A DNA stretch of 64,000 bases from Brevibacillus sp. SYP-B805 (GTDB taxonomy: Bacteria; Bacillota; Bacilli; Brevibacillales; Brevibacillaceae), in contig NZ_JAALGD010000009.1 of NCBI RefSeq assembly GCF_011059135.1, forward strand, positions 1 through 64,000. The letters are read 5' to 3'. The stretch's first letter is position 1, and every line of letters begins with the position of its first letter. This document shows positions 32,858 to 41,096 of the stretch, piece by piece. The notes under the pieces were generated by a model. The model made no database searches. It had not been told where the DNA came from and saw only the letters and a list, made by a program, of their open reading frames with translations. A program made the position numbers and the translations under genes.

Positions 32858-33061
32858 TTGGGGATTGTGGATCTGACCAGCCTGACCTGGGATCAGTTTT
32901 GGATGGGCGTATTATATTTCATGCTCTGCGGCACCTTGTTCAGCTTGGGCTTGATGCGGTTGCTGCAGAAGCGGATTCGTTCGGGTATCGTGCTGATGGC
33001 GGGGTTTGTCATCAGCCTGGTGGTCATTTTTTCGATGATTGTTCATGCTTTTCTCGGTTGA
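32858..33061 (+). CDS. Small two-helix membrane protein, start uncertain
   Basis: The conserved-looking part has two helices (VLYFMLCGTLFSLGLMRLL and GIVLMAGFVISLVVIFSMIV) joined by a basic turn. An ATG at 32819 overlaps a TATAAT at 32814-32819, so translation more likely begins at TTG 32858 or GTG 32867 behind GAAGGA. The protein is then about 65 residues. No family is recognised. Confidence 0.5.
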   Translation: MGIVDLTSLTWDQFWMGVLYFMLCGTLFSLGLMRLLQKRIRSGIVLMAGFVISLVVIFSMIVHAFLG

Positions 33062-33150
33062 CCGCGTTCTGCCCGGCAACGCAGCGGGAAAAATGATGCT
33101 CTTTTTTTCTGTTAAACGATCGTTTATGTTTGGGGGCGGTTGAGAGAGAC

Positions 33151-33304
33151 GAGGCTGTCCCAAAGGGTAGTTCCAGATGACGGAAGCCCACAAATGAACA
33201 ACATCCCGTTTCACGATCACAAGTGGGGCGGGATGTTTGTTTTTGATGTGATCTTGCCCTTAAAGCGGGGCGGCAGCATCGGAAAATGCCTTTGGGACAG
33301 CCTC
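33151..33304. mobile_element. MITE with 16-bp terminal inverted repeats
   Basis: GAGGCTGTCCCAAAGG (33151-33166) is the exact complement of CCTTTGGGACAGCCTC (33289-33304). The 154-bp unit has no coding capacity and holds an inner inverted repeat, AACATCCCG (33200-33208)/CGGGATGTT (33229-33237). Ends beginning GAGGCTGTCCCAAA are common in transposase-mobilised elements of Bacillota. No clear target-site duplication is seen. Confidence 0.8.
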
Positions 33305-33306
33305 TT

Positions 33307-33460
33307 GTTTGCGTCAATGCCAGCCTGGGGGAGCAAGCGGGATTGATCGGTGCAGAGCAGAGCGTATTGGTGGCGCGTGCGGTGATTGACAAACGGCGGC
33401 TGTACAACGTATCGTATCAGATATCTTGCAAACGGACGTTGGCTGCGGATCAAACAGGGG
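33307..33460 (+). pseudogene. Possible remnant of a ROK-family protein C-terminus
   Basis: Directly after the MITE, one frame reads VNASLGEQAGLIGAEQSVLVARAVID. It resembles the LGxxAGxIGAAxLA motif at the end of ROK kinases and regulators. The upstream part is absent, so the MITE or a deletion has removed it. Short match; low certainty. Confidence 0.3.
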
Positions 33461-33627
33461 GAGACGGTTGAAACGGCTGCCCTGTCTTTTTCCGCACCCC
33501 GGATGACGCGCTGCCGTAAGCCGCCGAATGAGCCGGCCGGAAACGATGCTGCGTGGTGCGGCGGCTTTTGGGATATCCTGCTCTTTGATAACATGACAGG
33601 TAAGGACGCATTCGAGGGAGGAAGACG

Positions 33628-33744
33628 ATGATGACATGGATCACGATTGCCGCCAGCCGGAAAAACATCGATCCGTCCCAAGAAAACGGGATGCAAGCGA
33701 TCGTGGCGGGCGGTTTGGCGAAACCACAGGGATCGGCATGTTGA
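33628..33744 (+). CDS. 38-residue leader ORF overlapping hsdM start
   Basis: ATG 33628 is preceded by GAGGGAGGA, the best ribosome site in the region. The ORF encodes MMTWITIAASRKNIDPSQEN and 18 more residues, ending TGA 33742-33744. The hsdM ATG (33738) lies inside its last codons as ATGTTGA, so ribosomes ending here could restart on hsdM, whose own ribosome site is weak. This looks like translational coupling. The peptide has no known family. Confidence 0.55.
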   Translation: MMTWITIAASRKNIDPSQENGMQAIVAGGLAKPQGSAC

Positions 33745-35174
33745 CGGGAGAGATTCGGCATCGCGTGGATGCCATCTGGGAAATCTTCTGGACAGGCGGG
33801 ATCACCAATCCGCTGACGGTCATCGAGCAGTTTACCTATCTGCTGTTTCTCAAACGGCTGGATGAGAAAGAGGGCGTACTGGAACCGGGCATCCGCTGGT
33901 CCGGCTTCGCCCACAAGGAAGCCGACGACATGTTCCGGATCGTCAAGGATGAGGTTTTTCCGCGCTTGAAGCGGCTGGGCGGGAAGAACTCCCGGTTTGC
34001 CCGCCATCTGGAGAATGCCGTCTTTCTTATTCCCTCGCCGGTCATGCTGCAGCGGATCGTGACGGCCATCGATCGGCTGGTGGGAGACCTGCCGGCCAAG
34101 AATCAGGATGCGCTCGGCGATTTGTACGAATACCTGCTGGCCAAGCTGTCCACATCGGGCACCAACGGCCAATTCCGCACGCCGCGCCATATCATCCGGA
34201 TGATGGTCCAGCTCATGAAGCCGACACTCCAGGATACCATCCTCGATCCGGCGGCAGGCACCGCCGGGTTTCTCGTGGAAGCGGCGGATTACGTTGCCGG
34301 GACGTACCGGGACCAACTGTCGGCAGAGAGCGGTACCCCCGCGCTGCAGCAGCATTTCCGGCAGACCATGTTTTACGGTTTCGATACCGATCCGACCATG
34401 CTGCGGATCGCCTCGATGAATCTGCTGCTTCATGGCATGGAGGACCCCAATATTTTCTATCGGGACGTATTGGCGGAAGCGTATACGGAAGAGGAGAAGT
34501 ATTCGCTGGTGCTGGCCAACCCGCCGTTCAAGGGCTCGATAGACGGCAGCCGGGTATCCGCAAGTCTGCTGGCTGCGGTCAAAACCAAAAAGACGGAGCT
34601 GCTCTTCCTGGCGCTCATCCTCCGCGTGTTAAAGACCGGCGGCCGCTGCGCGGTGATCGTGCCGGATGGTGTGCTGTTCGGCTCCTCCAAGGCGCATGTG
34701 GCGATCCGCCAGCTGATCGTCGACCGGCACAGGCTGGAGGCGGTGATCTCCCTGCCTGCCGGGGTGTTTCGACCGTATGCGGGCGTCTCCACTGCGATCC
34801 TGATCTTTACGAAAACCAACTGCGGCGGCACGGAGCGGGTGTGGTTTTACGACATGCTGGCGGACGGCTACTCCCTCGATGACCACCGCCGCCAGCTGGA
34901 CCCGGACAAGCATGAGGAGAACAACATCCCGGATATCCTGGCCCGCTTTGCCAACCTGGAGGCGGAGCGATCCCGTGCCCGCACCGAGCAGTCCTTCCTG
35001 GTGGAGGTCGGGGAGATCAGGGCAAACCGCTATGATCTCAGCATCAACCGGTACAAGCAGCGGATGCCCGCCAAAAAGGAGTATCCGCCGCCGGGCCAAA
35101 TCCTGCAGGAGATCGCCCAGCTGGAGGATGAGATTGCCGATGCGCTGAGACAGTTGAAGGAGATGATCGGGTGA
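33738..35174 (+). CDS. hsdM: Type I restriction-modification methyltransferase subunit HsdM
   Basis: A 478-residue adenine-N6 methyltransferase. The N-terminal helical HsdM_N domain (about 1-125) precedes the N6_Mtase domain, with SAM motif I DPAAGTAGFL starting at D170 and catalytic motif NPPF at N261. QFRTPRHIIRMM marks the domain junction. The start at ATG 33738 (MLTGEIRHRVDAIWEIFW) is set by family length and by overlap with a leader ORF. It is coupled to hsdS by GTGA. No hsdR lies in the window, so it may be a modification-only enzyme. Confidence 0.95.
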   Translation: MLTGEIRHRVDAIWEIFWTGGITNPLTVIEQFTYLLFLKRLDEKEGVLEPGIRWSGFAHKEADDMFRIVKDEVFPRLKRLGGKNSRFARHLENAVFLIPSPVMLQRIVTAIDRLVGDLPAKNQDALGDLYEYLLAKLSTSGTNGQFRTPRHIIRMMVQLMKPTLQDTILDPAAGTAGFLVEAADYVAGTYRDQLSAESGTPALQQHFRQTMFYGFDTDPTMLRIASMNLLLHGMEDPNIFYRDVLAEAYTEEEKYSLVLANPPFKGSIDGSRVSASLLAAVKTKKTELLFLALILRVLKTGGRCAVIVPDGVLFGSSKAHVAIRQLIVDRHRLEAVISLPAGVFRPYAGVSTAILIFTKTNCGGTERVWFYDMLADGYSLDDHRRQLDPDKHEENNIPDILARFANLEAERSRARTEQSFLVEVGEIRANRYDLSINRYKQRMPAKKEYPPPGQILQEIAQLEDEIADALRQLKEMIG

Positions 35175-36313
35175 GCGCCGTTGAGCACGTACGCATTCGT
35201 GACGTCACCATCAATCTGGACCATCTGCGCAGGCCGCTGAACAAAACGGAGCGCCGGCGGATCAGTCGTGACAGGCTCTATCCCTATATCGGCGCCAACC
35301 GCATCATCGGTTACATCGACGATTATCTGTTTGACGGGAAAATCCTCTGCGTCGCCGAAGACGGGGGAAGCTGGGGGGCCTGGCAGCGGTGCGCCTTTGT
35401 GTATGAAGGGAAGTGCTGGGTCAGCAATCATGCCCATGTGCTGCAGGAGACGGAGCGGGTCCGGCTCGACTATCTGAAGCATTATCTGAACTACGCGGAT
35501 TTGTCCGGCTTCATCACCGGCACGACGCGGGGCAAGCTGACCAAGGCGGCGCTGGACCAGATCGTCGTGCCGCTGCCGGCCGTTTCCGTGCAGGAGAAAC
35601 TGGTGCGCCTGCTGGATACGGCGGAAGCGCTGGTGGCAAAGCGGCAGCAGGCGCTGGCCAAGCTGGACGAGCTGGTGGAGGCCTTCTTTATCGAGAGGTT
35701 TGGCGATCCGGTGGACAACCCTCGGCGATATGTCCTGGTCCCGCTGGGGGAGATTTGCGACGTGCGGGACGGGACGCATGAATCTCCCGCCTATGTCTCG
35801 GCGGGATACCCGCTGATCACCTCCAGACATCTGGCAAACGGCACGATCGACTTTGACGCCGCCAAGTTGATCGCGGAGGCCGATTTTCAGGCGATCAACA
35901 AGCGCTCCAAGGTGGACAAGGGCGATATCCTGCTGCCGATGATCGGCACGATCGGCCGTCCGGTCATCGTGGATACCGAGCGCCCCTTTGCCATCAAAAA
36001 CGTCGCCCTGATCAAGTTCGCCGGGGCCGACCGGGTATCCAACGTCTATCTGAAAACTCTGCTCGATTCGCCGTACTTTGCCGAATGGATGCACGCCACA
36101 AAAAGGGGCGGCACCCAGCGGTTCATCGGACTGGGGGATCTTCGTTCCTTCCCGGTCCCGCTGCCGCCGCTGTCCGAGCAGCAAGCCTTTGCCCGAACTT
36201 ATGAACAGATCCAGCACCAGAAACAGCTGATGCACCGGCAGCTCGCCAGACTGGAGGAGAACCTCCGGGGGCTTCTGCAGCGGGTGTTTGCGGGCGAGCT
36301 GACAATACGGTAA
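35171..36313 (+). CDS. hsdS: Type I restriction-modification specificity subunit HsdS
   Basis: A 380-residue protein with two target-recognition domains (about 1-150 and 185-340). Each is followed by a conserved helix: AALDQIVVPLPAVSVQEKLVRLLDTAEALV, and DLRSFPVPLPPLSEQQAFARTYEQI. The two helices separate the half-sites of a bipartite DNA target. The GTG start overlaps the hsdM stop by 4 nt. With HsdM it would form the M2S1 methyltransferase. The recognition sequence cannot be read from the protein by eye. Confidence 0.93.
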   Translation: MSAVEHVRIRDVTINLDHLRRPLNKTERRRISRDRLYPYIGANRIIGYIDDYLFDGKILCVAEDGGSWGAWQRCAFVYEGKCWVSNHAHVLQETERVRLDYLKHYLNYADLSGFITGTTRGKLTKAALDQIVVPLPAVSVQEKLVRLLDTAEALVAKRQQALAKLDELVEAFFIERFGDPVDNPRRYVLVPLGEICDVRDGTHESPAYVSAGYPLITSRHLANGTIDFDAAKLIAEADFQAINKRSKVDKGDILLPMIGTIGRPVIVDTERPFAIKNVALIKFAGADRVSNVYLKTLLDSPYFAEWMHATKRGGTQRFIGLGDLRSFPVPLPPLSEQQAFARTYEQIQHQKQLMHRQLARLEENLRGLLQRVFAGELTIR

Positions 36314-36329
36314 CAAGGAGTGATTGATC

Positions 36330-36869
36330 GTGAAACTGCTCATTCTGTATGGAAGCACACGCCGGGGAGGCAATACCGAATGGTTGACCGAACGCATGGT
36401 GGAGGGGCTGCCTGCCACCCGTATCTATCTGAGGGAGAAACAGATTCGCCCCATTCAGGACATGCGTCATACGGCGGAAGGCTTCTCGCCGGTGGATGAC
36501 GACTACGACGAAGTGGTTCAGGAGATGCTGCGCCACGACGCGATCGTGTTTGCCACACCGCTGTATTGGTACGGCATGTCCGGGCTGATGAAGAATTTCA
36601 TCGATCGCTGGTCCCAGAGCCTGCGGGATCCCGATTTGGACTTCAAGGCGCAGATGCGCACGAAAAAAGCGTACGTAGTGATCGTGGGGGGCGATAATCC
36701 CCGCATCGAGGCGCTGCCGTTGGTGGGACAGTTTACCCACATCTTCCGGTATTTCGGGATGGAATTTGCCCATTATCTGATCGGAAAAGGAAACAAGCCG
36801 GGCGACGTGCAGCGGGATGAGCAGGCGATTGCCCAGGCGGCACAGATCAGAAAAGCGCTTTTGGATTGA
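36330..36869 (+). CDS. NADPH-dependent FMN reductase / flavodoxin-like oxidoreductase
   Basis: A 179-residue flavodoxin-fold protein. The phosphate-binding loop is LYGSTRRGGNTEWL, and FATPLYWYGMSGLMKNFIDRW is the typical FMN/quinone-binding stretch of WrbA-like NAD(P)H oxidoreductases. The GTG at 36330 is chosen over TTG 36324, since AAGGAGTG lies 7 nt before it. It follows hsdS by 16 nt but is functionally closer to the CoA-disulfide reductase downstream, which has its own promoter. Substrate unknown. Confidence 0.82.
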   Translation: MKLLILYGSTRRGGNTEWLTERMVEGLPATRIYLREKQIRPIQDMRHTAEGFSPVDDDYDEVVQEMLRHDAIVFATPLYWYGMSGLMKNFIDRWSQSLRDPDLDFKAQMRTKKAYVVIVGGDNPRIEALPLVGQFTHIFRYFGMEFAHYLIGKGNKPGDVQRDEQAIAQAAQIRKALLD

Positions 36870-36891
36870 GGAATCAAGGCAAGGGCAGGCG

Positions 36892-36934
36892 TTGACAGCT
36901 TCGCCAAGGCGTTCTAAAATACCCACGGGGGTAT
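36892..36934 (+). promoter_or_regulatory. cdr promoter with CsoR-family (CstR) operator 1
   Basis: -35 TTGACA (36892-36897), 17-nt spacer, -10 TAAAAT (36915-36920). The operator ATACCCACGGGGGTAT (36919-36934) overlaps the -10 and start site. Confidence 0.8.
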
Positions 36935-36962
36935 AAGGAACGTCTCTTTTTTATTTACATGA

Positions 36963-36978
36963 ATACCCCAGCCGGTAT
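36963..36978. promoter_or_regulatory. CsoR-family (CstR) operator 2
   Basis: ATACCCCAGCCGGTAT has the same ATACC-N6-GGTAT frame as operator 1, 44 bp downstream, just before the ribosome site. Confidence 0.75.
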
Positions 36979-36993
36979 ATGGGAGGGATAACC

Positions 36994-38679
36994 ATGAGCA
37001 GGAAAATCGTCATTGTCGGCGGTGTCGCAGGCGGGGCCACAGCGGCTGCCCGGCTACGTCGGTTAAACGAACACGATCATATCATTCTGTTTGAACGGGG
37101 AGAGCATATCTCGTTTGCCAATTGCGGGCTGCCCTATTACATCGGGGAGAAGATCACGCAGCGGCAGAAGCTGCTTGTGCAGACGGTGGAAGGGATGTCC
37201 GCCCGTTTCCATCTCGATATCCGCAATCTGAGCGAGGTCATCCGTATCAATCGGGACCGCCAAACGGTGTCGGTCCGCGATCTGAGGAGCGGGGAGATCT
37301 ACGAAGAAGGGTATGACATCCTGATCCTTTCGCCGGGTGCCAAACCGATCAAGCCGCCGCTGTCGGGGATCGAGGAGGCGGAAGCGCTCTTCACCCTGCG
37401 CAATATACCGGATACGGACGCCATCAAGGAGTATGTCGATTCCCGCCGTCCCGGTCACGCGGTGGTGATCGGCGGCGGTTTTATCGGCGTGGAAATGGCG
37501 GAGAACCTGCGTGAACGCGGCCTTGGTGTCACGCTGGTAGAGATGGCCGATCAGGTGCTGCCGCCGCTCGACCTTGAGATGGCGGCTCTGGTGCATGATC
37601 ATCTGCGCAGCAAAGGCGTCGAGCTGATTCTGGCAGACGGGGTGCAGGCGCTTGCGGACAAGGGCAAGCGGGTGAAGCTGGCCAGCGGACGGGAAATCGC
37701 CACCGACATGATCATTCTTGCCATCGGCGTGCAGCCGGAGAGCAACCTCGCGAAGGAAGCGGGCCTGGAGTTGGGGGTTCGTGGAACCATCAGGGTAAAC
37801 GAGTCGCTGCAGACAAGCGACCCTTCTATCTATGCCATCGGGGATGCCATCGAGGTGAAGGACTGGATCAACGGCCAGCCGACGATGGTGCCGCTGGCAT
37901 GGGGAGCCAATCGGCAGGGGCGGCTGGTGGCCGATCATATCAACGGACGCCGGGCCGCATACAAAGGGGCGTTGGGTACCGCGATCGTCAAGGTATTCGA
38001 CCTGACCGTCGCGATCACGGGAAACAATGAGAAAACACTGAAGAAGCTGGGGATGCCCTATGAAGCGATTCACATCCACCCCGCCTCCCATGCCGGGTAT
38101 TATCCGGGAGCGGCGCAGCTGTCGCTGAAGCTGTTGTTTGAGCCCAAAACGGGGCGCATCCTGGGCGCGCAGGCCGTCTCGGCGGAAGGAGCGGACAAAC
38201 GGATCGACGTGATTGCCACAGCCATCAAGGGTGGCTTGACCGTATTCGACCTGGCCGATCTGGAACTCGCCTATGCGCCGCCGTACTCTTCCGCCAAAGA
38301 CCCGGTCAATCTGGCGGGTTACGTAGCTTCCAACATCGCGGAGGGCCTGGTGGAGATCGTGCAGTGGCATGAGATTGACCGCCTTGTTGCGGACGGCGGT
38401 CTGCTTATTGACGTGCGCGAACCGGTTGAACGTGAGAAGGGTTATATCCCGGGGTCCATCAATATCCCGCTGGGCGAACTCCGCAGCCGGTTGGCTGACA
38501 TTCCAAAGGATCGGACGGTTTATGTCTCCTGCCAGGTAGGGCTGCGCGGCTATATAGCGGCGCGCATCCTGAGCCAACACGGCTTCCGCGTAAAAAACGT
38601 GGATGGCGGATACAAAACATACGCCAGCGTCTATGGAGAGGGAAGAACAGAGCCACGGTCCGATTCGCGGGAAGAATGA
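36994..38679 (+). CDS. cdr: CoA-disulfide reductase fused to a rhodanese domain (CoADR-RHD)
   Basis: A 561-residue flavoprotein. FAD-binding motif GGVAGGATAAARLRR is at the N-terminus, followed by active-site Cys44 in SFANCGLPYY, the NAD(P)H motif VVIGGGFIGVEMAENL, the second FAD motif YAIGDA, and a dimerisation domain. A C-terminal rhodanese (about 455-555) has Cys513 in YVSCQVGLRGY. Such fusions reduce CoA persulfides and polysulfides. The ATG at 36994 follows GGGAGGG. Two CstR-type operators flank the promoter, and cstR lies 90 nt downstream, so it belongs to a reactive-sulfur response. Confidence 0.93.
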   Translation: MSRKIVIVGGVAGGATAAARLRRLNEHDHIILFERGEHISFANCGLPYYIGEKITQRQKLLVQTVEGMSARFHLDIRNLSEVIRINRDRQTVSVRDLRSGEIYEEGYDILILSPGAKPIKPPLSGIEEAEALFTLRNIPDTDAIKEYVDSRRPGHAVVIGGGFIGVEMAENLRERGLGVTLVEMADQVLPPLDLEMAALVHDHLRSKGVELILADGVQALADKGKRVKLASGREIATDMIILAIGVQPESNLAKEAGLELGVRGTIRVNESLQTSDPSIYAIGDAIEVKDWINGQPTMVPLAWGANRQGRLVADHINGRRAAYKGALGTAIVKVFDLTVAITGNNEKTLKKLGMPYEAIHIHPASHAGYYPGAAQLSLKLLFEPKTGRILGAQAVSAEGADKRIDVIATAIKGGLTVFDLADLELAYAPPYSSAKDPVNLAGYVASNIAEGLVEIVQWHEIDRLVADGGLLIDVREPVEREKGYIPGSINIPLGELRSRLADIPKDRTVYVSCQVGLRGYIAARILSQHGFRVKNVDGGYKTYASVYGEGRTEPRSDSREE

Positions 38680-38769
38680 TCGCTGGCGTCCAACCGGGCA
38701 GCGCGGCCGTTTGCCTGGGCCATGCCGACGGAGCGGGGCTCAATCTGTTTGTCTGGGAAGGGGTATCCG

Positions 38770-39030
38770 ATGGAATACACGGCTGATATGAAAAACCGGC
38801 TCCGCCGCATCGAAGGGCAGATCCGGGGCGTGCTTGCCATGATGGAGGAGAAGAAAGAGTGTCGGGAAGTGGTCACACAGCTGGCGGCGATCCGAAGCGC
38901 CGTCGACCGTGTCACGGGCCTGGTGGTCGGCATCAATCTGGAAAACTGCATCCGGGAAGAGCTCTCCAAAGGAAATAATCCGGAGCAGGTCATCAAGGAA
39001 GCGGTCGAGCTTCTTGTCAAAAGCAGATAA
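38770..39030 (+). CDS. cstR: CstR-like persulfide-sensing repressor (CsoR family)
   Basis: An 86-residue all-helical CsoR-family protein. Cys31 and Cys60 are kept, but the His that copper sensors have four residues before the second Cys is Asn56 (VGINLENC). This C-N-C pattern is that of CstR, which forms di- and trisulfide links between the two cysteines when exposed to persulfides. It starts at ATG 38770 after GAAGGGG. The ATACC-N6-GGTAT operators in front of cdr are its likely sites. It is not the copper regulator of copZ. Confidence 0.88.
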   Translation: MEYTADMKNRLRRIEGQIRGVLAMMEEKKECREVVTQLAAIRSAVDRVTGLVVGINLENCIREELSKGNNPEQVIKEAVELLVKSR

Positions 39031-39041
39031 AAAGATAACCG

Positions 39042-39075
39042 GCAGAACGAAGCGTCCATGCTTCGCCTCTGTTTT
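39042..39075 (+). terminator. Terminator after cstR
   Basis: CAGA..CGAAGC (39043-39053) pairs with GCTTCG..TCTG (39060-39071) around GTCCAT, followed by TTTT. Confidence 0.65.
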
Positions 39076-39076
39076 G

Positions 39077-39133
39077 TTGACAAACCGACTGGCGGTCTGT
39101 ATGATGAAAAAAGAAAATCGACCATCAGTCGGT
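39077..39133 (+). promoter_or_regulatory. tetR promoter with two ACC-N7-GGT operators
   Basis: -35 TTGACA (39077-39082), 17-nt spacer, -10 TATGAT (39100-39105). ACCGACTGGCGGT (39084-39096) lies in the spacer, and ACCATCAGTCGGT (39121-39133) lies downstream. Both fit a TetR dimer and suggest autorepression. Confidence 0.65.
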
Positions 39134-39154
39134 GCTGGATGAGGTGAGTAGACG

Positions 39155-39742
39155 ATGCCGCAAGAGCATTCCCCCACTTTTCAGGCGATGATAGCCGCTA
39201 CCGAAGAATTGGTGCGTGAGAAAGGCTGCCGCCGTACGACCCTGCAGGACATCATGGACCGTACCGGCCTCTCCAAGGGAGCCATTTATCATTATGTGAA
39301 AAGCAAGGATGAATTGTATGGCCTCATCTTGAAAACGAAGATGGAAGAAGCTAACCGCCGCTTTTTTCAAGCGGCCGAGGCAGGGGGCAAAGCGCTGCTG
39401 CCCCCCTTGCAAACCATTTCCGACGGGCTCGTGCGTATACTGGACAAGAAAGACGTCAGCAACCAGATTTTCGTTTATTTGTTAAGTCAGCAAGAACTGC
39501 CTGCGATCAAACAGATGCTGCAGGACCTGTATGCCCAAGCGGTCGAGATGGCGGTCAACTGGATCCGCACCGGGCAGCGGGAAGGCGTCATTTCCGCCGG
39601 GCTGGATGCGCGCCGTGCTGCCGAACTCTTTGTCCTGATCACGTATGGGTTTCGGATGCGCAGCATGATCGAGCCGGCGTCAACCGACTTTGGCCTGGAT
39701 GCGTTTCAGGAATTGATGCAGCAGATGCTGCAGGGCCAATAA
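39155..39742 (+). CDS. TetR-family transcriptional repressor
   Basis: A 195-residue regulator. The N-terminal helix-turn-helix is CRRTTLQDIMDRTGLSKGAIYHYVKSKDELYGL; the C-terminal ligand domain has no recognisable signature. The ATG at 39155 follows GATGAGG. Paired ACC-N7-GGT palindromes around its promoter point to autoregulation. No co-transcribed target lies next to it, so its regulon is elsewhere. Confidence 0.9.
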   Translation: MPQEHSPTFQAMIAATEELVREKGCRRTTLQDIMDRTGLSKGAIYHYVKSKDELYGLILKTKMEEANRRFFQAAEAGGKALLPPLQTISDGLVRILDKKDVSNQIFVYLLSQQELPAIKQMLQDLYAQAVEMAVNWIRTGQREGVISAGLDARRAAELFVLITYGFRMRSMIEPASTDFGLDAFQELMQQMLQGQ

Positions 39743-39743
39743 C

Positions 39744-39769
39744 GAAAAAAAGGAGGTTCCCTCCTTTTT
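39744..39769. terminator. Bidirectional terminator between tetR and the DUF4855 gene
   Basis: AGGAGG (39751-39756) and CCTCCT (39760-39765) with a poly-A flank on the left and poly-T on the right, serving both convergent genes. Confidence 0.8.
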
Positions 39770-39808
39770 CTCATGCCGGCCCAAAACGCGTCATGCCGTT
39801 CCCCTCGG

Positions 39809-40825
39809 TCAGTATGACATTCCCGCATAGGCGACCATCGTATGGAGCCCCTTGGTAAAGGTATAGAGGCGCTGATACTCCAACGGCCTTGTTTCATAGA
39901 TGGTGTGCAGCGACTGGTTGGGAAACTGGTAGACGAGAAACGATTCCGTCATATAGCCGCATCGCTCCGGCAGGCCGAAATTGAAATAATCCAGATGGTG
40001 GGTGTCGTTGTAAATCATCCCTTTGCCAAAAATAATCTGCATGCCCGTATGCACCACCTTTGCAAAGGTGGAAGCGTGTTGGATCCAATCAACGCCATAG
40101 GGGGTGTTGCCGTAATAGTTGGGATTGATCGCCGTGACGTCGAAGCCCAACGCTTGATAATCCGGCACGCCGTTTGCTCCGTAGTTGGGGAGCCAGATGC
40201 TGAGAAAGCCTTTCTCCCTGATATGGCGGGTGATCCGTTTCACAAGCTCTGTATCGTCACCTTTTATTCCTTCCGGCTGCCATAGAAACCCCCGGAACGT
40301 GAGCCGGCCTGCCAGCCATTTCTCTTTTTCCCACCGCTCCACGAACCGGTCGATCCACCAGGCCACCGCCTGGTACCGATCCTCATCCCTCTTGAATGTC
40401 AGCGCCATGCCGTTGACGAGGCCAAAATCGCTCTGGGACGGGTTGGGATAGGGGAGCGACACCCAGACATCCACCGGCTGATTCCAATTCGTCAGCCAGT
40501 ACAAGGCGGCCAGGTTGCAGTTGGGGGTAAACAAATCGTCGATCCATTGGAGCCAAGCCAGGCTCGTGGCAGGTTGGCCAAAATGCTCGTAATACGGATA
40601 GAGGTACTGATGCTGTGTGGTGCTGATACAGGTAAAAACGAACCCGTTGAACAGCGAATCGGTTTCCCTGCCGTCGAGAAGATAGGAGACATAGGGGCGC
40701 AAATCCCGCATCGACCATACGGAAGGAGCGCCATCCGTAAAACCGCCGCAGGGAAGTACGCAGACATGATTGCGCAGGTTGTAAGCGGTCGGGTGTAAGT
40801 AGCCAAGGGTCGAGGTCTGGGTCAT
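39809..40825 (-). CDS. DUF4855 family protein
   Basis: A 338-residue protein with the DUF4855 pattern: [26 protein letters not shown] at the start, [16 protein letters not shown] in the middle, [11 protein letters not shown], then [31 protein letters not shown] and the acidic [13 protein letters not shown]. No signal peptide is visible. The Trp- and Tyr-rich barrel-like motifs suggest a glycosidase-type or polysaccharide-binding protein, but activity is not established for this family. AAAGGCGTG precedes the ATG. Confidence 0.82.
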   Translation of the reverse strand: MTQTSTLGYLHPTAYNLRNHVCVLPCGGFTDGAPSVWSMRDLRPYVSYLLDGRETDSLFNGFVFTCISTTQHQYLYPYYEHFGQPATSLAWLQWIDDLFTPNCNLAALYWLTNWNQPVDVWVSLPYPNPSQSDFGLVNGMALTFKRDEDRYQAVAWWIDRFVERWEKEKWLAGRLTFRGFLWQPEGIKGDDTELVKRITRHIREKGFLSIWLPNYGANGVPDYQALGFDVTAINPNYYGNTPYGVDWIQHASTFAKVVHTGMQIIFGKGMIYNDTHHLDYFNFGLPERCGYMTESFLVYQFPNQSLHTIYETRPLEYQRLYTFTKGLHTMVAYAGMSY

Positions 40826-41024
40826 TTGTCATCACGCCTTTCTGGATGTATTCCGTTTCCTGTACAGCATATGTCAGACAGGCGCAACCCGCTTTATGGC
40901 TGAGCAACCATTTTCCGCAGGTGATCGAACGGGCTGTTTCGCTGCTGGAACAAGAAAATGTGCGCCTCCCTTGCTGACAATCGAACGCTCTCCCGACAAC
41001 GCTCGCCCCAATGGGCTCCCCGAG

Positions 41025-41053
41025 ATGACATGGGGGGATTTTCCACCTATAAT
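41025..41053 (+). promoter_or_regulatory. Promoter of the UPF0173 hydrolase gene
   Basis: -35 ATGACA (41025-41030), 17-nt spacer, -10 TATAAT (41048-41053); the start codon is 44 nt downstream. Confidence 0.7.
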
Positions 41054-41096
41054 GGATAGAGAAGATAGCGATCCCAAACGGAAAGGAGCTTGGCGT

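Noticed and set aside
38770-39030. Copper sensor CsoR for copZ
   Set aside because: The copper-ligand His is Asn56, and its operators lie at cdr, 18 kb from copZ.
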